Part shown: positions 1-13,400 of the stretch, piece after piece
Layout of the letters: every line of letters starts with the position of its first letter
Position numbering within the stretch: position 1 is the first letter of the stretch
Origin: Prunus persica
Taxonomy: Eukaryota; Streptophyta; Magnoliopsida; Rosales; Rosaceae
Assembly (NCBI RefSeq): GCF_000346465.2
Contig: NC_034009.1
Span: 400,017-464,016 of the forward strand
Reading direction: 5' to 3'
DNA: 64,000 nucleotides
The notes under the pieces: generated by a model
Told to the model about the DNA's origin: nothing
The model's input: only the letters and a program-made list of their open reading frames with translations
Database searches by the model: none
Program-made: the position numbers and the translations under genes

Positions 1-69
1 GAAGTAGGCCTCAATGAGATATGGGAAGGAGTGGGCTCTACCACATTGGGAGGAATAGAATGGCATTGA
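1..69 (+). CDS. Possible C-terminal end of a gene entering from the left
   Basis: Frame 1 is open from the first base for 22 codons and closes with TGA at 67-69, ending in the residues GGIEWH. It could be the last exon of a gene lying mostly outside the window. The stretch is too short to identify and could be a chance open frame. No splice acceptor can be checked because the window starts inside it. Confidence 0.18.
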   Translation, partial: EVGLNEIWEGVGSTTLGGIEWH

Positions 70-419
70 TCTTTGGCTATAGATATCATGTCTTAATGAT
101 AATAGAAAACTTGTGTAGAATACTTTGTCATTTCTCTCCCATTCCAGATCCCACCACATTTAGTGATGCCTTGTGTAATTTAAGGTTTATACATTGTATT
201 GTTTTAACTTTTAACATGAAGATATCTTTTTAGCATGCTGGCTGGCTGTGGGTTTTTGACTGAACATCTTCAAGACCATCAAAATCCCCTAAAGATGGAC
301 ATATGAATAACTAATCTTTTAGTATAAAGGAAATTAGATCTTACGTTATCAAAATTTGTTGAATTTAATGGCAAGACAAAACCTGATGTTGCATCACCGT
401 TAGTACGTACAGAGACATC

Positions 420-845
420 AAAATTTGTTAGAACAGTAGTGTAATTGAGTTGTAGGGTAATAATAATGAGTTTCCAATTTAGTTTTTACTATGATAGCTT
501 TTTTTTTTTTTTTTTTAATGCTCAGAATCTCATTTCTCAATAGCTTACAAATCTCAAGAAACCCAGCTTGAGAAGCCTAGCCTTGTTCTTACATTCTTGA
601 AGTTAGTTGAAGGTGCCGGCCTGCCTTCCCCTGCCTCATCCATCTCAGAATTTCTTTTTCTGCAACGCACTAGTACTAGTAACAAACCAGACGAGCTTTG
701 AATTTGGGAGTAAGACTAGGAGCAAGCAATTTCTTATTTTCTTTTGCCAGATTTTGATAGATTCATAATTTCTGGTGTATTGGATTTGGAAGAGTTTGGA
801 TTTGGTTTAGGGTCAGCCAAGTGATATGGAAGAAGATGAGAAACA
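420..845 (+). repeat. Decayed duplicate of the 5' end of the coiled-coil gene at 3830
   Basis: This stretch resembles 3342-3850 in the same order and orientation. Shared blocks include a GTAATTGA...TTGTA...AATGAGTTTCCAATTTAG block, a GTTAGTTGAAG...TGCCTGCC block, a CTCAGAAT...CTTCTGCA.CGCACTAGTA block, an AGCAAGCAATT block, a TTGGATTTGGAAGA block and finally AAGTGATATGGA.GAAGATGAGA, which in the second copy is the start codon context of the coiled-coil gene. The matching ATG here (826) opens a frame that starts MEED like the gene but soon ends. The copy therefore carries promoter, leader and the first codons only. It may be a truncated segmental duplication or the remnant of a lost second gene copy. 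Confidence 0.72.
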
Positions 846-1194
846 AATTATAGTTTTAGTTTTAGAGTTTGGTTTAGGATAAACTTTATTAGGAAAAAGG
901 GGCACCAAACCAGTGTGCCATTGTCCACGGGCATAGGAACAAGTAGTGCTCAGCTGATTCAACCTGCTGAAGACAGAGGGCAAGTGGGGGAGTCCAAAAT
1001 TATCGTTGTTTTTTATTACAGTAATAGGTGGAATGCACAAGAAAAAAAAAAAGGTGTCTTAGAACAATGAGCAACGATGCAGCTATACTAGTGTTAACAA
1101 AAACAAAGCAAGCGAATGCAAGCAAAACCTTGAAATAGAAGAAGATAAAGCGGTGCTTAAATATGAGTCCATTTTCATTAGGATGTGATGGGTG

Positions 1195-2448
1195 CTACCA
1201 AGGATTTGGGGTGAGCCATATGGCTCGTTGCCTTAATAAATTTAGACATGTATGGATGCCGTATACTAGATCATTATTAAGCAAATCATCAGTGTCAACG
1301 TTGATGGTGTCAAGGTATTCCATGCATTTCTGGAATAGAAACAATATCCGATCACGAAATCCGACAATCTCTACCCATCGATGAGGAGGTGGAGGACGAC
1401 CATTATTAGCAGCAGCATTATTATTGAATGCCAGCTTGAAAACTTGAAATTCTTCAGCATAATCATGTGGACATAGCAACAACTTCTCTAGAAAATTGTC
1501 TGGAAAAGTAATCATAAGCAACTCCGTTGATGCAGAGAAATCTTTTGCAAGGAAAAGACGACATATATGCTCGAACCTCACCCGATCTGGCCCGGAGTCG
1601 TCAAGTACAACCAACCTTTCAGCCCTGTATTGGATTTGCTGCTGCTGGTGATCATCATGATTATGTGTGTCAAACTTAAACACTATTAAAGACTCCGACG
1701 GGTTGTTGGTTGCAGCATATAGCTTCCCATCGATGAACTCTATATCTTCAAACCTGAGGCCCTCTTCAATTCGGGTCCATGATTTATCAGTGGGTCTACA
1801 GACAGCCAGCGTCGTCGTGTAATTAGTGGGTCTACGGACGGCCAGATTCGTTCTTTCAACATTCGTGGAAAGGCAAACCACAACAAGAGATGATGGGCTG
1901 CTTGTGGTTGGTACCGAGGAGGCTACAACTTTATTGATGAAAGGAGCAGTGATCTAATGTTTGCATCGTGGAAGCATCACTCGGCCACCTGAGATGGGAT
2001 TCAATAAGGTAATTATGGATCCAGTCCAATCGACTCTCATCAACCACCCCTCGATTGACCCAACATAATCATCATGCTCATCATCATTCGGCAGACTTAA
2101 TTTGATAAAATGCTGAAGTTTAAATGAAAACTTCGAAAGACGAAATGAAAACTTTGAAAGACAAAATGAAAACTCGGACAGACGAAATAAAAGCCATGGA
2201 AGTTGAGGAGCAGGACGACACCATCTGCTGGCAATTGCCCTATCAATAGACTCTCGCCATGAACGGCATACTGAGCGACACCGAACATAATCGAATATGC
2301 ATAGCCGTTGTAGAATCGGTTGCATGATATCATCTGGGACATGTTTCGACCACTTGCTGCTGCTGTTGCTGTTGCTGTTGCTGTTGATATTGCTGCTGCC
2401 TATCAGTGTCACCCATTTCTTCCTAATAATTGTCTGCGTATCACCCAT
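1195..2448 (-). pseudogene. F-box / DUF295 (KIB-like) protein gene interrupted by an in-frame stop
   Basis: The minus strand starts at ATG 2448 and reads an F-box in the first half (residues about 36-75, with PDDIMQPILQRL and VRCRSVCRSWRESI). The DUF295 region follows, with the GWLM.VD..GSI.LLNP motif. A TAG at 1956-1954 comes just after VMLPRCKH. The same frame continues without a gap: APFINKVVASS, the CRPTDKSWT motif, FEDIEFIDGKLYA, WVEIVGF.DRILFL, and a normal family C terminus IWLTPNPW before TAG at 1197. Both halves lie in one frame, so a single nonsense change separates them. A rescuing intron would be only about 36 bases. Members of this family are SCF substrate-recognition subunits. 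Three tandem 7-residue units (about 2127-2189) sit between the domains. Without the stop the protein would be about 417 residues. It is called a pseudogene, but a truncated F-box-only protein of 164 residues could still be made. Confidence 0.75.
2127..2189 (-). repeat. Three 21-bp tandem units inside the F-box gene
   Basis: Units at 2127-2147, 2148-2168 and 2169-2189 share the pattern AAAACT..GAAAGACGAAATG with a few differences. They encode a seven-residue repeat of the type LSKFSFR on the minus strand. The length keeps the reading frame. Confidence 0.7.
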
Positions 2449-2508
2449 TTCTTCCTATTGATGCTGCTGTTGCGGATACTGCTTATACCAGAAATAAAAC
2501 AAAAATGA

Positions 2509-3340
2509 ATCAAAATTCATGATCTCTTTATTTAAAGATACCTAAGCTAGCTGAGCTCTAAGGAACAAGTTTCTGAATCCTGATTCCTACCCACGTAAGT
2601 GGGTCATATAAGACTCACAGGACCTAATCAACTTGGGCTTCATAATCCAATCAATACAAGTTATGCCAAGAATTAATCATAAATCTCACCCAAACATTTT
2701 CAAGCCAGGAAACAACACACATATATATAAAATCAATTCTAAAAATTACATAATTCATGGTTCAAATCCAAACTAGAAATTATAATTGTATCAAATAAAA
2801 TAAAGGTTATAAAAATAAAATAACTTACCTGTCCCGGAAGACTGTAATTCGATCGAACAGATCCAATTCAGAAAGAATGCGTATCTTGTAGCTAATGTTG
2901 CCCTGTGACCTTTAATTCTCTTGTAGTTTATATATATATTAGACGGAGTGTTATTGTGGGATTAGGATTCCAGTTAAGTTCTGGATATAAACAGATATGT
3001 ATGCAATATGTGTTAACCCTAATAACATAGAATATAAATCTAAATTACAATAAGAAATAAATTTCAATTACAATATGACTAAATAAAAGTAAGTAATCAA
3101 AATCCTAACTAAATAACTAAATAAGAAGTCACATTTTACCATGAAGAAATCAAATCAAACTCAATCTAATCACTTGATTCTCTTCTACGCCAAGTAACCC
3201 TCATAAATATCCCTTTAAAATCTATGATGATTTCCTGGCCAGAATATTTAGTGAATGTTAAAAGCCCAAGTCATGATTGGCCCATTATGGCATTAATCTC
3301 GGCTTCGCGAAAATCAGGCCCAGGCACTAACCATAGAGAT
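2509..3340. other. AT-rich intergenic stretch upstream of the F-box gene
   Basis: No supportable gene is seen on either strand. The sequence is AT-rich with scattered TATA-like runs (for example near 2927-2940), as expected for the promoter side of the minus-strand F-box gene. The block of poly-A/GAAAAAA at 3446-3500 lies inside the region shared with the upstream duplicate. Confidence 0.4.
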
Positions 3341-3687
3341 CTGTTGCAACTGTGTAATTGACTTGTAAGGTAGTAATGAGTTTCCAATTTAGATTGTATT
3401 TTAAAAGAAAAATGTTTTGAGGCCAAATGGGAAGTTTCATTTTCAGAAAAAAAAAAAGAAAAAAAAAGAAAAAAAAAGAAAAAAAAAAAAGAGAAGAAAA
3501 GAAAGAAGGGAACAAAATGTGGGCAATTCCTGTCAATCGAGAGGGGCAGTAAACTTATAACGATGATCCATCTCCCCAGAGTTTGACGATCAACTCTGTT
3601 GTTAGTTGAAGCTGCCTGCCTGAATTGCCTCATCATCCATTTCAGAATCTCTTCTTCTGCAGCGCACTAGTAGTAGAAACCAAACAA

Positions 3688-3711
3688 CCAGCCAGCCAGC
3701 CAGCCAGCCAA
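3688..3711 (+). repeat. (CCAG)n microsatellite in the 5' leader of the coiled-coil gene
   Basis: About five perfect CCAG units lie in the presumed leader of the gene starting at 3830. They are absent from the duplicate leader at 420-845, so they arose after the duplication or were lost there. Confidence 0.75.
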
Positions 3712-3829
3712 ACCCACCAAAAATTTAAACAGAAAACGCAAGCTTTGGATTTGGTAAGAGCAGCAAGCAATTCCTTATTGGATTTGGAAGATTTTAGTTT
3801 TGGGTTTAGGGTGATCCAATCCAAGTGAT

Positions 3830-6240
3830 ATGGAGGAAGATGAGATGGATTCGCTGTTTGAGGGGATGGTATTGTTTACCCCCAACAACAGTACCAATAA
3901 ATCCGAATTGGATTTGGAGACACACAATCGCCATGATCTTGTTAATAATCAGCCTCAACAACTACCTCTGCAACAACAACATGATTATGCTCGAGATCCA
4001 GCCGCCGTTGAATCTCACCAACCACCATCTTCATCCTCCTCTGAGCCCCTCGACGAAAACCTCTTCTCCGACCTCACACTCCAATTCCAAACCCCAACCC
4101 AAACCCAAGAAGAAGATGTTGTCCAAATCCCAACACCAAAGCCAACACCAACAACAACGTCCAGACACAACTCCACTTCCAGACGAAAAAAGAGAGCTGC
4201 TGGCCTCCGCATCGGATACGCCCGATCCAATTCCAATTCCAAGGTCGACGATGATGTCGATGATGTCTATGTAGATGATGACAATTCCCTTCCCTTGCCC
4301 CCCACCACCACCGCCATCAGCAGCACCCCAGTGGGTCCCACCACTCTACCATCAGTATCAGTAGAAGAACAAGTAGTGGTATTAAATGACCAAGTAGAAG
4401 CCCCTCCCGAGCTACGGTTGGATCAGAGCAAGGCCCTGATCGCCGACAAGCTCAACCGTACTCGCCAATCAGCCGCATCCGTCTCTGTTTCTAGGAAGGA
4501 CGCCATTGCCAGGAGAAGGGCTGCCGCTGACCATCTCAATTTGGCTTCCCTCGAATATGCCAATCTCGAGAAGCAGCTCGAAGAGGCCTGCGAGGCTGAG
4601 GATTTCGACACGGCCCAAAGGCTTAGTGACAGCCTTGCTGCTGCTCAAAACCAGAAACAGGCTCTCCTTGATGCACTCAGAGATGCTGAGGCCAATTGCG
4701 ATGCTCTTGACTCGAAAATGCACCACCTTCTCCAATCCCAGATCGCCGCCGAGGAAGAATGCGCCTCCCTGCTTCAACGCTTTGCAACAGTGAGTACCCC
4801 CACCTCCACTTATTAATTACTATTATTGTTTCATATATAGCATTCACTATAACTGTATAGACAGAGTATTGAAAATGGAGATAAAAGGAATGAGTGAAAA
4901 TTATGACATGAGTAGCTGCAAGTAATCCTTAATGAGTAATATGATTGTTGGTTGGTTCAATATCACAGGATGCTTCAAATGATGCAGATTTGGTCTTGCA
5001 AACAGCAGAATCACACTCTTCAAAAGAAACCGACGAATGGCTTTCGTCAACTGAAGCCTTGCAAGCCAAGAAAATGGAATTGGAGATTGAATCCCATATT
5101 ATCCATGATGCTGGGCTTTCCTTGAACACTTCCATTGACACTTTAGTGGAAGATGACAAGCTAGAGAAAGAATGTCTCTGTAAGAAAAAAGACATTCTCA
5201 TGGACGAACTGGACAAGCTACTTGCTTTGGTCAAACGCAAGGAACAGGAGATTGCACAAAATGATCATGACATCAAACAAGTTGAGGAAAGGATTGATCG
5301 TGCTCTCTCTGACTTCCAGGACATGCAATCCAGCATTCAGGCCAAGTCTAGCGACTTGCAAGCAGGCCTTTCTCAGATACATGCAGAGAGCGAGGCTCTC
5401 TCAACAAAAATGACGGAAATCAATGCCTTCCTCACTCAGGAACAAGAGAGGGAAGCAAAGTTGAGGGAACTGGCTAGGGCTTCTGCAGAGGAAGCCGAGA
5501 CATATCAGCAAGTTGCTACCCTTAGAAAAACTCTCATGTCCTCTATTTTGAAGTCCAGGGAAGATAAGGTCAGGCTTGCAAAGACTGAGGAGGAGCTTTC
5601 CAAGGATGTTCAAATGCTCCAACAGGATGTATCTGCCTCAAGAGCTACATTACAGGAACTGTCTTCCAAAAAGTCAAGCATTCAGCAAGATATAGCAACC
5701 TCTAAGCAGAAAATTCTTTTCATAGACAAAAGAGTCCCAGAGGTCGAAGCAGAAAAGAAAGTTGCAGCCACTGCAAGAAACTTTAAGGAAGCTGCGCGGC
5801 TAGCTGCCGAGGCCAAGTCATTGAATGTTGAAAAGGATGGCATACAGATTGACATGGAAAGAGCCATCTTAGAGCTTGAGAAGCTCGAGCAAGAGATAAA
5901 AGAGACTGTTAACAGATTGCAGGAGACTGAGGGGCATATTCAATCGAAGGAAAAAGAAGTAGCAACGGCTAGGTTTGAGAGGTTGCTTCTGATATCTGGT
6001 ATTGCTAAAGCAGAACGAGAAGCTGCTCTGGAGTTGGGCGACCTTGAAGAAGCAAACCTTCTGCTTGCAGAGGCTGAAGCAGCAGATTCAGAAGCAAAAA
6101 AGCTTCAACCGATATACAATCTCAAGTTGGAAGAGGTTGAGAGTCTACCAAAGCACTTCATTTCCATGGAGCTTATATCCAATCTTGGGAGGAAACAGTT
6201 AGAAGATTTGGCAGCATCAGTTCAACCTTCTCAGGAATGA
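3830..6240 (+). CDS. Coiled-coil protein with UVR-like helical motifs, two exons
   Basis: Exon 1 is 3830-4789 (320 codons) and ends at a GTGAGT donor. Exon 2 is 4969-6240 after a TATCACAG acceptor. Both junctions are phase 0, giving 743 residues. The start is the ATG in GTGATATGGAGGAAGATGAG, followed by an acidic MEEDEMDSLFEGMVLF segment. Residues about 20-190 are low-complexity (Gln, Pro, Ser and Asp rich). From about residue 200 to the end the protein is almost wholly charged heptad-like helix. Three places look like UVR-type helical hairpins: ACEAEDFDTAQRLSDSLA near residue 255, TARNFKEAARLAAEAKSLN in exon 2, and GDLEEANLLLAEAEAADSEA near the C terminus. It is probably a cytoplasmic or cytoskeletal scaffold. 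I do not recognise a named orthologue, and function is not inferred beyond coiled coil. There is no signal peptide or membrane segment. Its 5' region exists in a decayed second copy at 420-845. Confidence 0.88.
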
Positions 6241-7439
6241 CAATTTGGGGACCTGGACCGGTGGAGCAGTGAATTTGTTGATGATGTTTTTGGGAGATTG
6301 GGAATCACAAGTTCACAGAGAGTTCTGATATTTGATAGCTATGAGAAGCTGGAACAATTTAAGAACTGCTTTTCATTGGGCGTTAAAAAGACAAGAAAAG
6401 AAAGTAATTGTACTTCATGTACGGTTGCTGGAAGAGATAAATTAGATTAGGAAATTGAATTTTCATATTTTTTTAATTTTTTTGCATTTGAATATGTTTG
6501 AGCATATTCTTTTCTTTTCAAGCTTATTCTGGTAGTTTTTGTATTAAGTTCTATACTAAGTTTTTGTATTTTGTTTCTTTTTCTTCATTTTTATGTTGTT
6601 ACCAAGGGAGTCTTTACTTTTCTTCGATATAATAGTCTCTGTTAATTGATGACTACTTTCCCTACTGCCTCTCTCCTGAAACTATTCCTCTCCATCAGTC
6701 TGTCTTCTCTCCAGAGACTGCCGCTCCATCTATTTCTTTCCATGGATCTGTAGGTTTTTCATATTCTGGGATTAAAACTTTGAACTATGTTGCTTGTCAA
6801 TTGCTTTCTGAATTTTATTGTGTATCTTAGTAATTTAAGATGACACTAACCACTTGTTGAAAATTCACCGAAATCAGAAACTAATTATTATTATTTGTAA
6901 CATTTCATTGCTTATTGAAAATATTGTGTGTACGTCTATTTATTTGATCAAAGGTAGATAACCAAATGCATTTCTATTTGACTGAAATTTTGCAAGGATG
7001 ATCTAATGAAAGGTCTAGTTATGAAATACATTGTTAAGACAGCTAAGTACACATTATCCAAAATCCATATAATTCGAAACCTTTAAACTTTTGCCACTTC
7101 TACACAAATTAGGCAATTACTTGCTACATGAATCTGGACCCTGGAAAGATTTAAGGGAAAAAAAAAATGGAGGTTCAGTTGCAAGAGAAGTGATCATCAT
7201 TCCCAAAGCAACCCACACATGTTCTGCAAATGAGAATCTAGACATGAAAAAATTGGATATCTCCGAACCCAATATTTCTTTTCTTTTGTTTTCTTAGATA
7301 AACTAAAAGTTTGTGACAAGATATATCTGCATATATGATTTCTATACAGACGTGTATATCCAGCATAACCTATACTACTTCACATACATGAACAACTGAA
7401 GGAAGGTAAACTAACATCTCCTCCGGCCTTCCGGTAGTA
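6241..7439. other. Intergenic region between convergent 3' ends
   Basis: The coiled-coil gene (+) and membralin (-) converge here. The sequence is AT-rich and likely contains both 3' untranslated regions. No further open frame with family resemblance was seen. Confidence 0.5.
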
Positions 7440-10400
7440 CTATCTTTGTATATCCTGATTTTCTTGCCTAGGGGGTTCAGCATAAACTTGTCTTTGGTCT
7501 CTCACATCTCTGAACATAGAAAGAAAAGAGTTGAGGCCTTCAGACGAAGCCCCTCCTAAGATCCATAACAAAAGTGAACTGAATGGATTCATAGCGCCGG
7601 GGTTAGGACCATTCTCTGCTTCACTCAGGTCAGCTTGGCCTGGAACCTGAGGGTTTCCCACCCGGTCTGGGTTGTCATTACCTGACTGTTCTTGCAGCCC
7701 AGGAACTTCAGCTCCATTTGATGGCACTGCTGGATTGGGTTCAGATCTCAGCCCAGGTCCAGATGCCAAGTCAGAATTAACCAGGCCAGGATTTCTTGTG
7801 TTCAATCTTGTGATATGTAAAGTTGAGGCAAGGAATGTTGATGAAGTAATGTGGAAATCTGGGTGTTGCTGGAGCTGTGATCGTCGATTTTGGATAAACC
7901 TTTGTAGAGTTGGCACCTGTACCAAGAACATAACTATTCAAACATCGATTCATTAAGGTAATTACAGATTACTGCAATAACAAAAAGACCACACTTGAAC
8001 ACGCCATAAATCATCTTATTCCATATCTGTAGCATCTCCTATGGTCTCTTACCAAACCAGGAAAATACACAAAGGCTAGTAGTTTCAACAGTAAAAGTTT
8101 GATGAAAGCGGACAGCATACAACATCAAGCAGTGAACGACTTCCCATAATAAAATAGACAGGGTTTTTTAGTTGCTCCCAGCTTCAAGATGAAGGACATC
8201 TTTTTCTTTCCGAAAATTTCTTTCCAATAACTAATTTCTTTATCTATGGCGTTTTTTTATGGCTTTCAGATAAGCTTTTATTGCCAAATTTTAGTTTACA
8301 TAATGAAATCTTCTGGTTTTTTTTTTTATCAATGAATAACAAGAATGTAAACATAGCTATTTAGACCTTTTTACCCTTTTTTCTTTGTGTAAATCTGTTT
8401 CAACATGTTCTTATAGTGGGAAACACGTTCACAAGATATAATTACTTACTGCCTAAAACAACCAATAAAGAAAAGAACACCAAATCTGAACATCTTCCAC
8501 TGGTGTAAAATTGAAAGCCAAATGAAACTACCACTGTTTTATCATAAGCAACCAAACTTTGCAAAAGAAAAGGTGCCATTAAAAATAATATAATCATCTA
8601 TACAATAAACCAGGCCCAAAAGGGAAAAAACTACACAGCGGGGTTACCTCAAAACGGTTCCAGAAGTATAGAATGAGATGCTGCATAAACGCTGCAGCTG
8701 TAGAAAGAGCCAAATAAGAAAAACCTGCAACAGTTTGAAGGTAGGTTTTCAGAAACAAATATAAAAAAAAACGTTTCCATCTACCAGTAAAGTAAGAAGC
8801 AGTGACGTACCATAAGCATAGGAAAAGAAATAGATGTGGAAAACCAGAAAGTAGAGCAAAAAGAAGCGGGGAAAGAACTTCATCGATATGGGTGTGCGGA
8901 CACTGCAAGAAAGACAATCAAATGAAAAAAGCATGACACAAACTAGAAATGTGGCAAAATAGGGTACACCTAATGCAGGGAAAATTTGCCTCTCATTGTT
9001 ATACCAGGTGCCAAGATCTATGAATTGAGCCATAATCCTTTGCTAAGAGCATATCTTAAGCCAATTAATCAGCCACTCAAAATATCAAAGCCCGTGATCC
9101 AGGCACCCTACCGCAGGGATCACTGGACTAGCTCCACATCACTTTACCACTGACTGTCAATTAGTACCCAACCCCAGCCTCAAAACTATATCCATTTTAA
9201 GCCTGGAGCTACATAAACCCTATGCCCAAACCAGATTCTAAACAGAGTGAATGACTTTTTACACGAAAAGTAGCCATTATGAAAGAGTATGTACACCGGC
9301 ACCCAATCATTTGCCACATATTTAAAATGAAAGAGGGAGAGAGAGAGAAACCTGATTAGCGTAAATAGTTCACTCAACCAGACAAGTATTAGGACCATAA
9401 AAGCCAATAGCTGATCGTCATAAAACTCAAACAGAAAAAATAAAATCCCGATCATAATCTGCAGAACCAAAAAGGGTTTTGGCATGAAAAATTCAGTATA
9501 TATTGTATTGATGGTGAACCAAAAAGATGTGTTCTTACCGGCACAAAGACAAGTGATTCAATTACATGCACAAAAATCAACTGGAATGTCGGAAGCTGAT
9601 GACGAGCATGATGTTGAAGCTGCACTGCAATAATTTGACAAAAGTAAGCACCCAAATATAGAGGGGGGATAAGGAGGAAGCATGACACACGGGGAAACCC
9701 AAATATGCTGCCACCTCACTTCATTCATACCAAATGATACTCATCAAACCAGGCAAACAAAATGGATAATGTTTTGGGTACCAAACTCTAAATTTCATAG
9801 TTCCACAAGGATGAATGCTATTTCTCAAGTTAAAATAATAAAAAATAGTTAAGAGTTCACATACATCATTTCATTGGCTAAAGGACTCAAGAACACATTA
9901 ATGGAGGCATGTACAGAGACAGAGCTACTTTATCCAGAATACACATGATAAAATAACACAAACCTGTGAACTTCAGCATGCGAGTCTGTGTTTCTCTCAA
10001 TGTGAATGACACAGACATGGTGGTTGTAAAGAACACAAAGAGTGACATCATAAGCACACCACACTTTGTCACAAGGTAGTCTGCATGGAAACCAAATGAA
10101 ACCAGAATTTTTCTGAGCATAATGCACATAAATTGCAAGGGTAAAATAAGTCTTTAAGACCCTTTGTTCATAAATAATTAAAATAAGTCTTAATCCATAT
10201 AACAGGTTATTCTTTACAGCACACATGTCATTATTTTAGATACCCAAATTGAACATTTTTTGTAACACTGAAAGCATCACAAACACACATTCCACATGTC
10301 CGCCTTTTACAAAATTTGTCTTTTCAGAAAGCATAAGTCGATATCTAAAGTCCTAAAACCCAACCACCCAATCAATTATGAAAAAGAAAATAATGTGACT

Positions 10401-13400
10401 GTTATACCAGCTGCATTAACCAAACCACCCAAAGTCCTAAAACCCCGTCGCCACACAGAAAATCTATGCCGTCTCATTTCCATTTTCCACAAAGTCCAAA
10501 CCCTTTTCGCAACTCTCCTATGACTCGCAAACCTAACCCCAACCAATTAATCTCTCAGTCATTATTCCAGAAGATATTTACAGACTTATTCTCCATTATG
10601 TCAGACTCACAAGTGCATTAAACTACAAGCAATTTAGTTACAGATAGATGAATATACACATCGAGTACTGATGTACCAACTAGCTCTTGGTCTAGTGGTA
10701 CTTTTCTTCCCAAAATTGGAAGACGTAAAAAGTTCAATTCCCCCTCCCTGATTGATAAAAAAAATAAAATAAAATCAAGTATTGTTGCAATGTTCCCATA
10801 AGCGCAAACAGTAAAATAAGTAGGCTTGTGTAGTATATTAATGGAACCTGCTTGTTATGTACTCTTCCTTTATATATTTGGGGAACAGATGCATTTTATT
10901 TATTTATGAAAGAACAGATGCATTTTTTTATACAAGTTTATATTCATCATGTATTTTGTTTTATAGACAAATGACCTCACCAACTGCTTTTCAAAATGAA
11001 AATTTCACAAAAAAGGGACATGTAGAAGGAAATATGTGGCAACTTTATGATTGTTTGTGAAAAGTGAACGGCATGTTAGTAACACTGTTGTTTTTTGGGT
11101 ATTAAACCACAATGTTCTATTTTTCTATTTTGACTGCATTTAAACGTTTGGGAGTCATACTTTCTTTAACTAATACAATTTGATTTCCAGGGACCAAGTT
11201 CTCAATTTCATTTAATTTATCAATGAAAAGTCAAAATTCTACAATGTTAGTTGACCCAAGACTGGTCCAAGATGAAAATCTATGTAGAGCATCTCAAGAA
11301 AAAAATTATTAATTTATAAGTTCATTTACAAATGGCTCCTTAAGTATTCATGGCCTGGGCCAAAAGTTAAAAGTTGATTTAACACAGCCAACGCTAGAAT
11401 CTTTGAGGAAAGGGCAGAGGGGAAGTGATAGAATGCTAGAACCTTGAAGCAATTATCTTCCACAGCAGTGGTTGATCAATTATCATCAACCAGTGGACAA
11501 GATAAATAAATAGATAAACAATAACGCCAGAAATTAGCCTGTTTGCTTAGTACTCTAACCATGCAACTTTTCATCTTAAAGTTATTGGTAGACATATATG
11601 GGGGGGGCCTCCCCATGCTTCTACCTCAATATCAAGTTTACCAGTGAGATGCGTAATGAAATTGCACAAGTAGATATTGAAACCACATTGCACGAGAGGC
11701 AGCACAAGAATGGAAATCGAAGGCATAAGTCAACAAACCTCCAAACCTTGCAGGACCTTTTGGGGGTTCTTGTGCATAACTAAGATTAAAGAACTCCTTT
11801 GTCTGAAAATTATAAAGATAACCTGGAATGGGTGGCATAACAAGCTTAGCCACAACAGGATAATTAATAAAAATCAAACTATGAAAGTAAACCATGAGCT
11901 AAACCAAACTCAAAATAACAGATTCTGAACAATCAAAGTTAGAATGAAACAGATAAGTTTAGAATGGACTTTGTTGGAATTAGCCCAATCATGCCCTGGC
12001 AAAGCATGCGTCTTTAATCATCCCTTAATTGCACGTGTCCGTGATTTGACATGGGCCCATGTGGGGGCTTTGCTTTTTTTCATGTTGTTTATTTTTGCTT
12101 TGTCAAACTTGGACATTAACTATTAAGGTTAACAATAATTGGGTTGTTTTGTTTCAAGAATTGAGTAATGAAGACAAAACACACAATATCAAATCAGCAA
12201 CATCAAAAACCAATTATTTTATTTATTTCAAGGATAAAAATAATAATTATTATTATAAACCAACAGTTTTAAGAGAGTTCGTTTAAGCAACAGTCAATTT
12301 CATTTGGTTGTTGCACAGGGGTCCTTTTTCATTAATGCGACATTAGGAATACAAGATATAGGGAAAAATAAAGGGGCAAAAAACTGGTAATTTACCTTGT
12401 CCAGGAGAACTCAATAAACTATTGATTAAAATAGTATCATATCCAACAAATCTGTTAATAAGCAGTTGCTGCCACCTGGTAATTTCAGGTAAATACACAA
12501 CAATTAGAACACCTGCTAGTATACAACTCACATACGCACATTAACTACTCAAAACTATGAATCCAAATAAGCCATGATATTTCTTGCATAAATAATGTCC
12601 TTTCATAATAAAAACAAATACTGAAAAAAAAAATTGCATCATGAGTATTAACTGTAGATTAGTAATTTTTCAGGAGATATTATTGGTACCTGTTCCCAAA
12701 ACAAGAATGTCGAGCTGATATGCTAATGTTTACAGAACGAATATTATGCTGAGCCCTTGCACTTTCAGGTAATAAGAAATAACCCTGCAAACAAAATTTT
12801 GATAAATAAATTACCAAAATAATACAAAACAAGCTCCAAAACCATGGCACTATTATTCATCACAAGCTTTTGCAGCCAAAACCTGTGCAGTCTGACTCAG
12901 AGAAAGCTCAGGAGATAGTGGAAGTACCACGTTCAGAAATTACCTTTTCCATAGTGTATAAATAAGTTGGTTCAAAAGTTTTGCTTCTGTTCTCAAGCCA
13001 CTGCACTGAGACACATTCAAAACAAATTGTCAATAACAGTTGCATTCAGTTCTCACAAGTTCAAGAAAGGCTGTTGAAAAACTGATTATACTGAACAAAA
13101 GATCCAGTACAGTCCTAACTGCAGAATTTTGATAACGTATGTTCCCAGTAACTTGGTTACAATGGATATAAAGTAACAATAACTAGAAACATCTGTTCAG
13201 CTATCGTGTTTCTTTTTTTTTTTTTCTTTTTTTTTTTTTGGGATAGAAAAAAATAAGCTCATAGAAAAGCATATAGAAATACAACAAGAGATGAATATCA
13301 TTGTAATCATTTCATAAAGAGTTTTTTTTTTTTTTTCATTAAAAACCTTTTTCAAATTTTATTTCCATAACCTATATTTTTAACCCAAGAAGGGTAACTA

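Noticed and set aside
826..895. Short MEED-starting open frame as a real small gene
   Set aside because: It is the relict start of the duplicated coiled-coil gene and loses similarity after about five codons.
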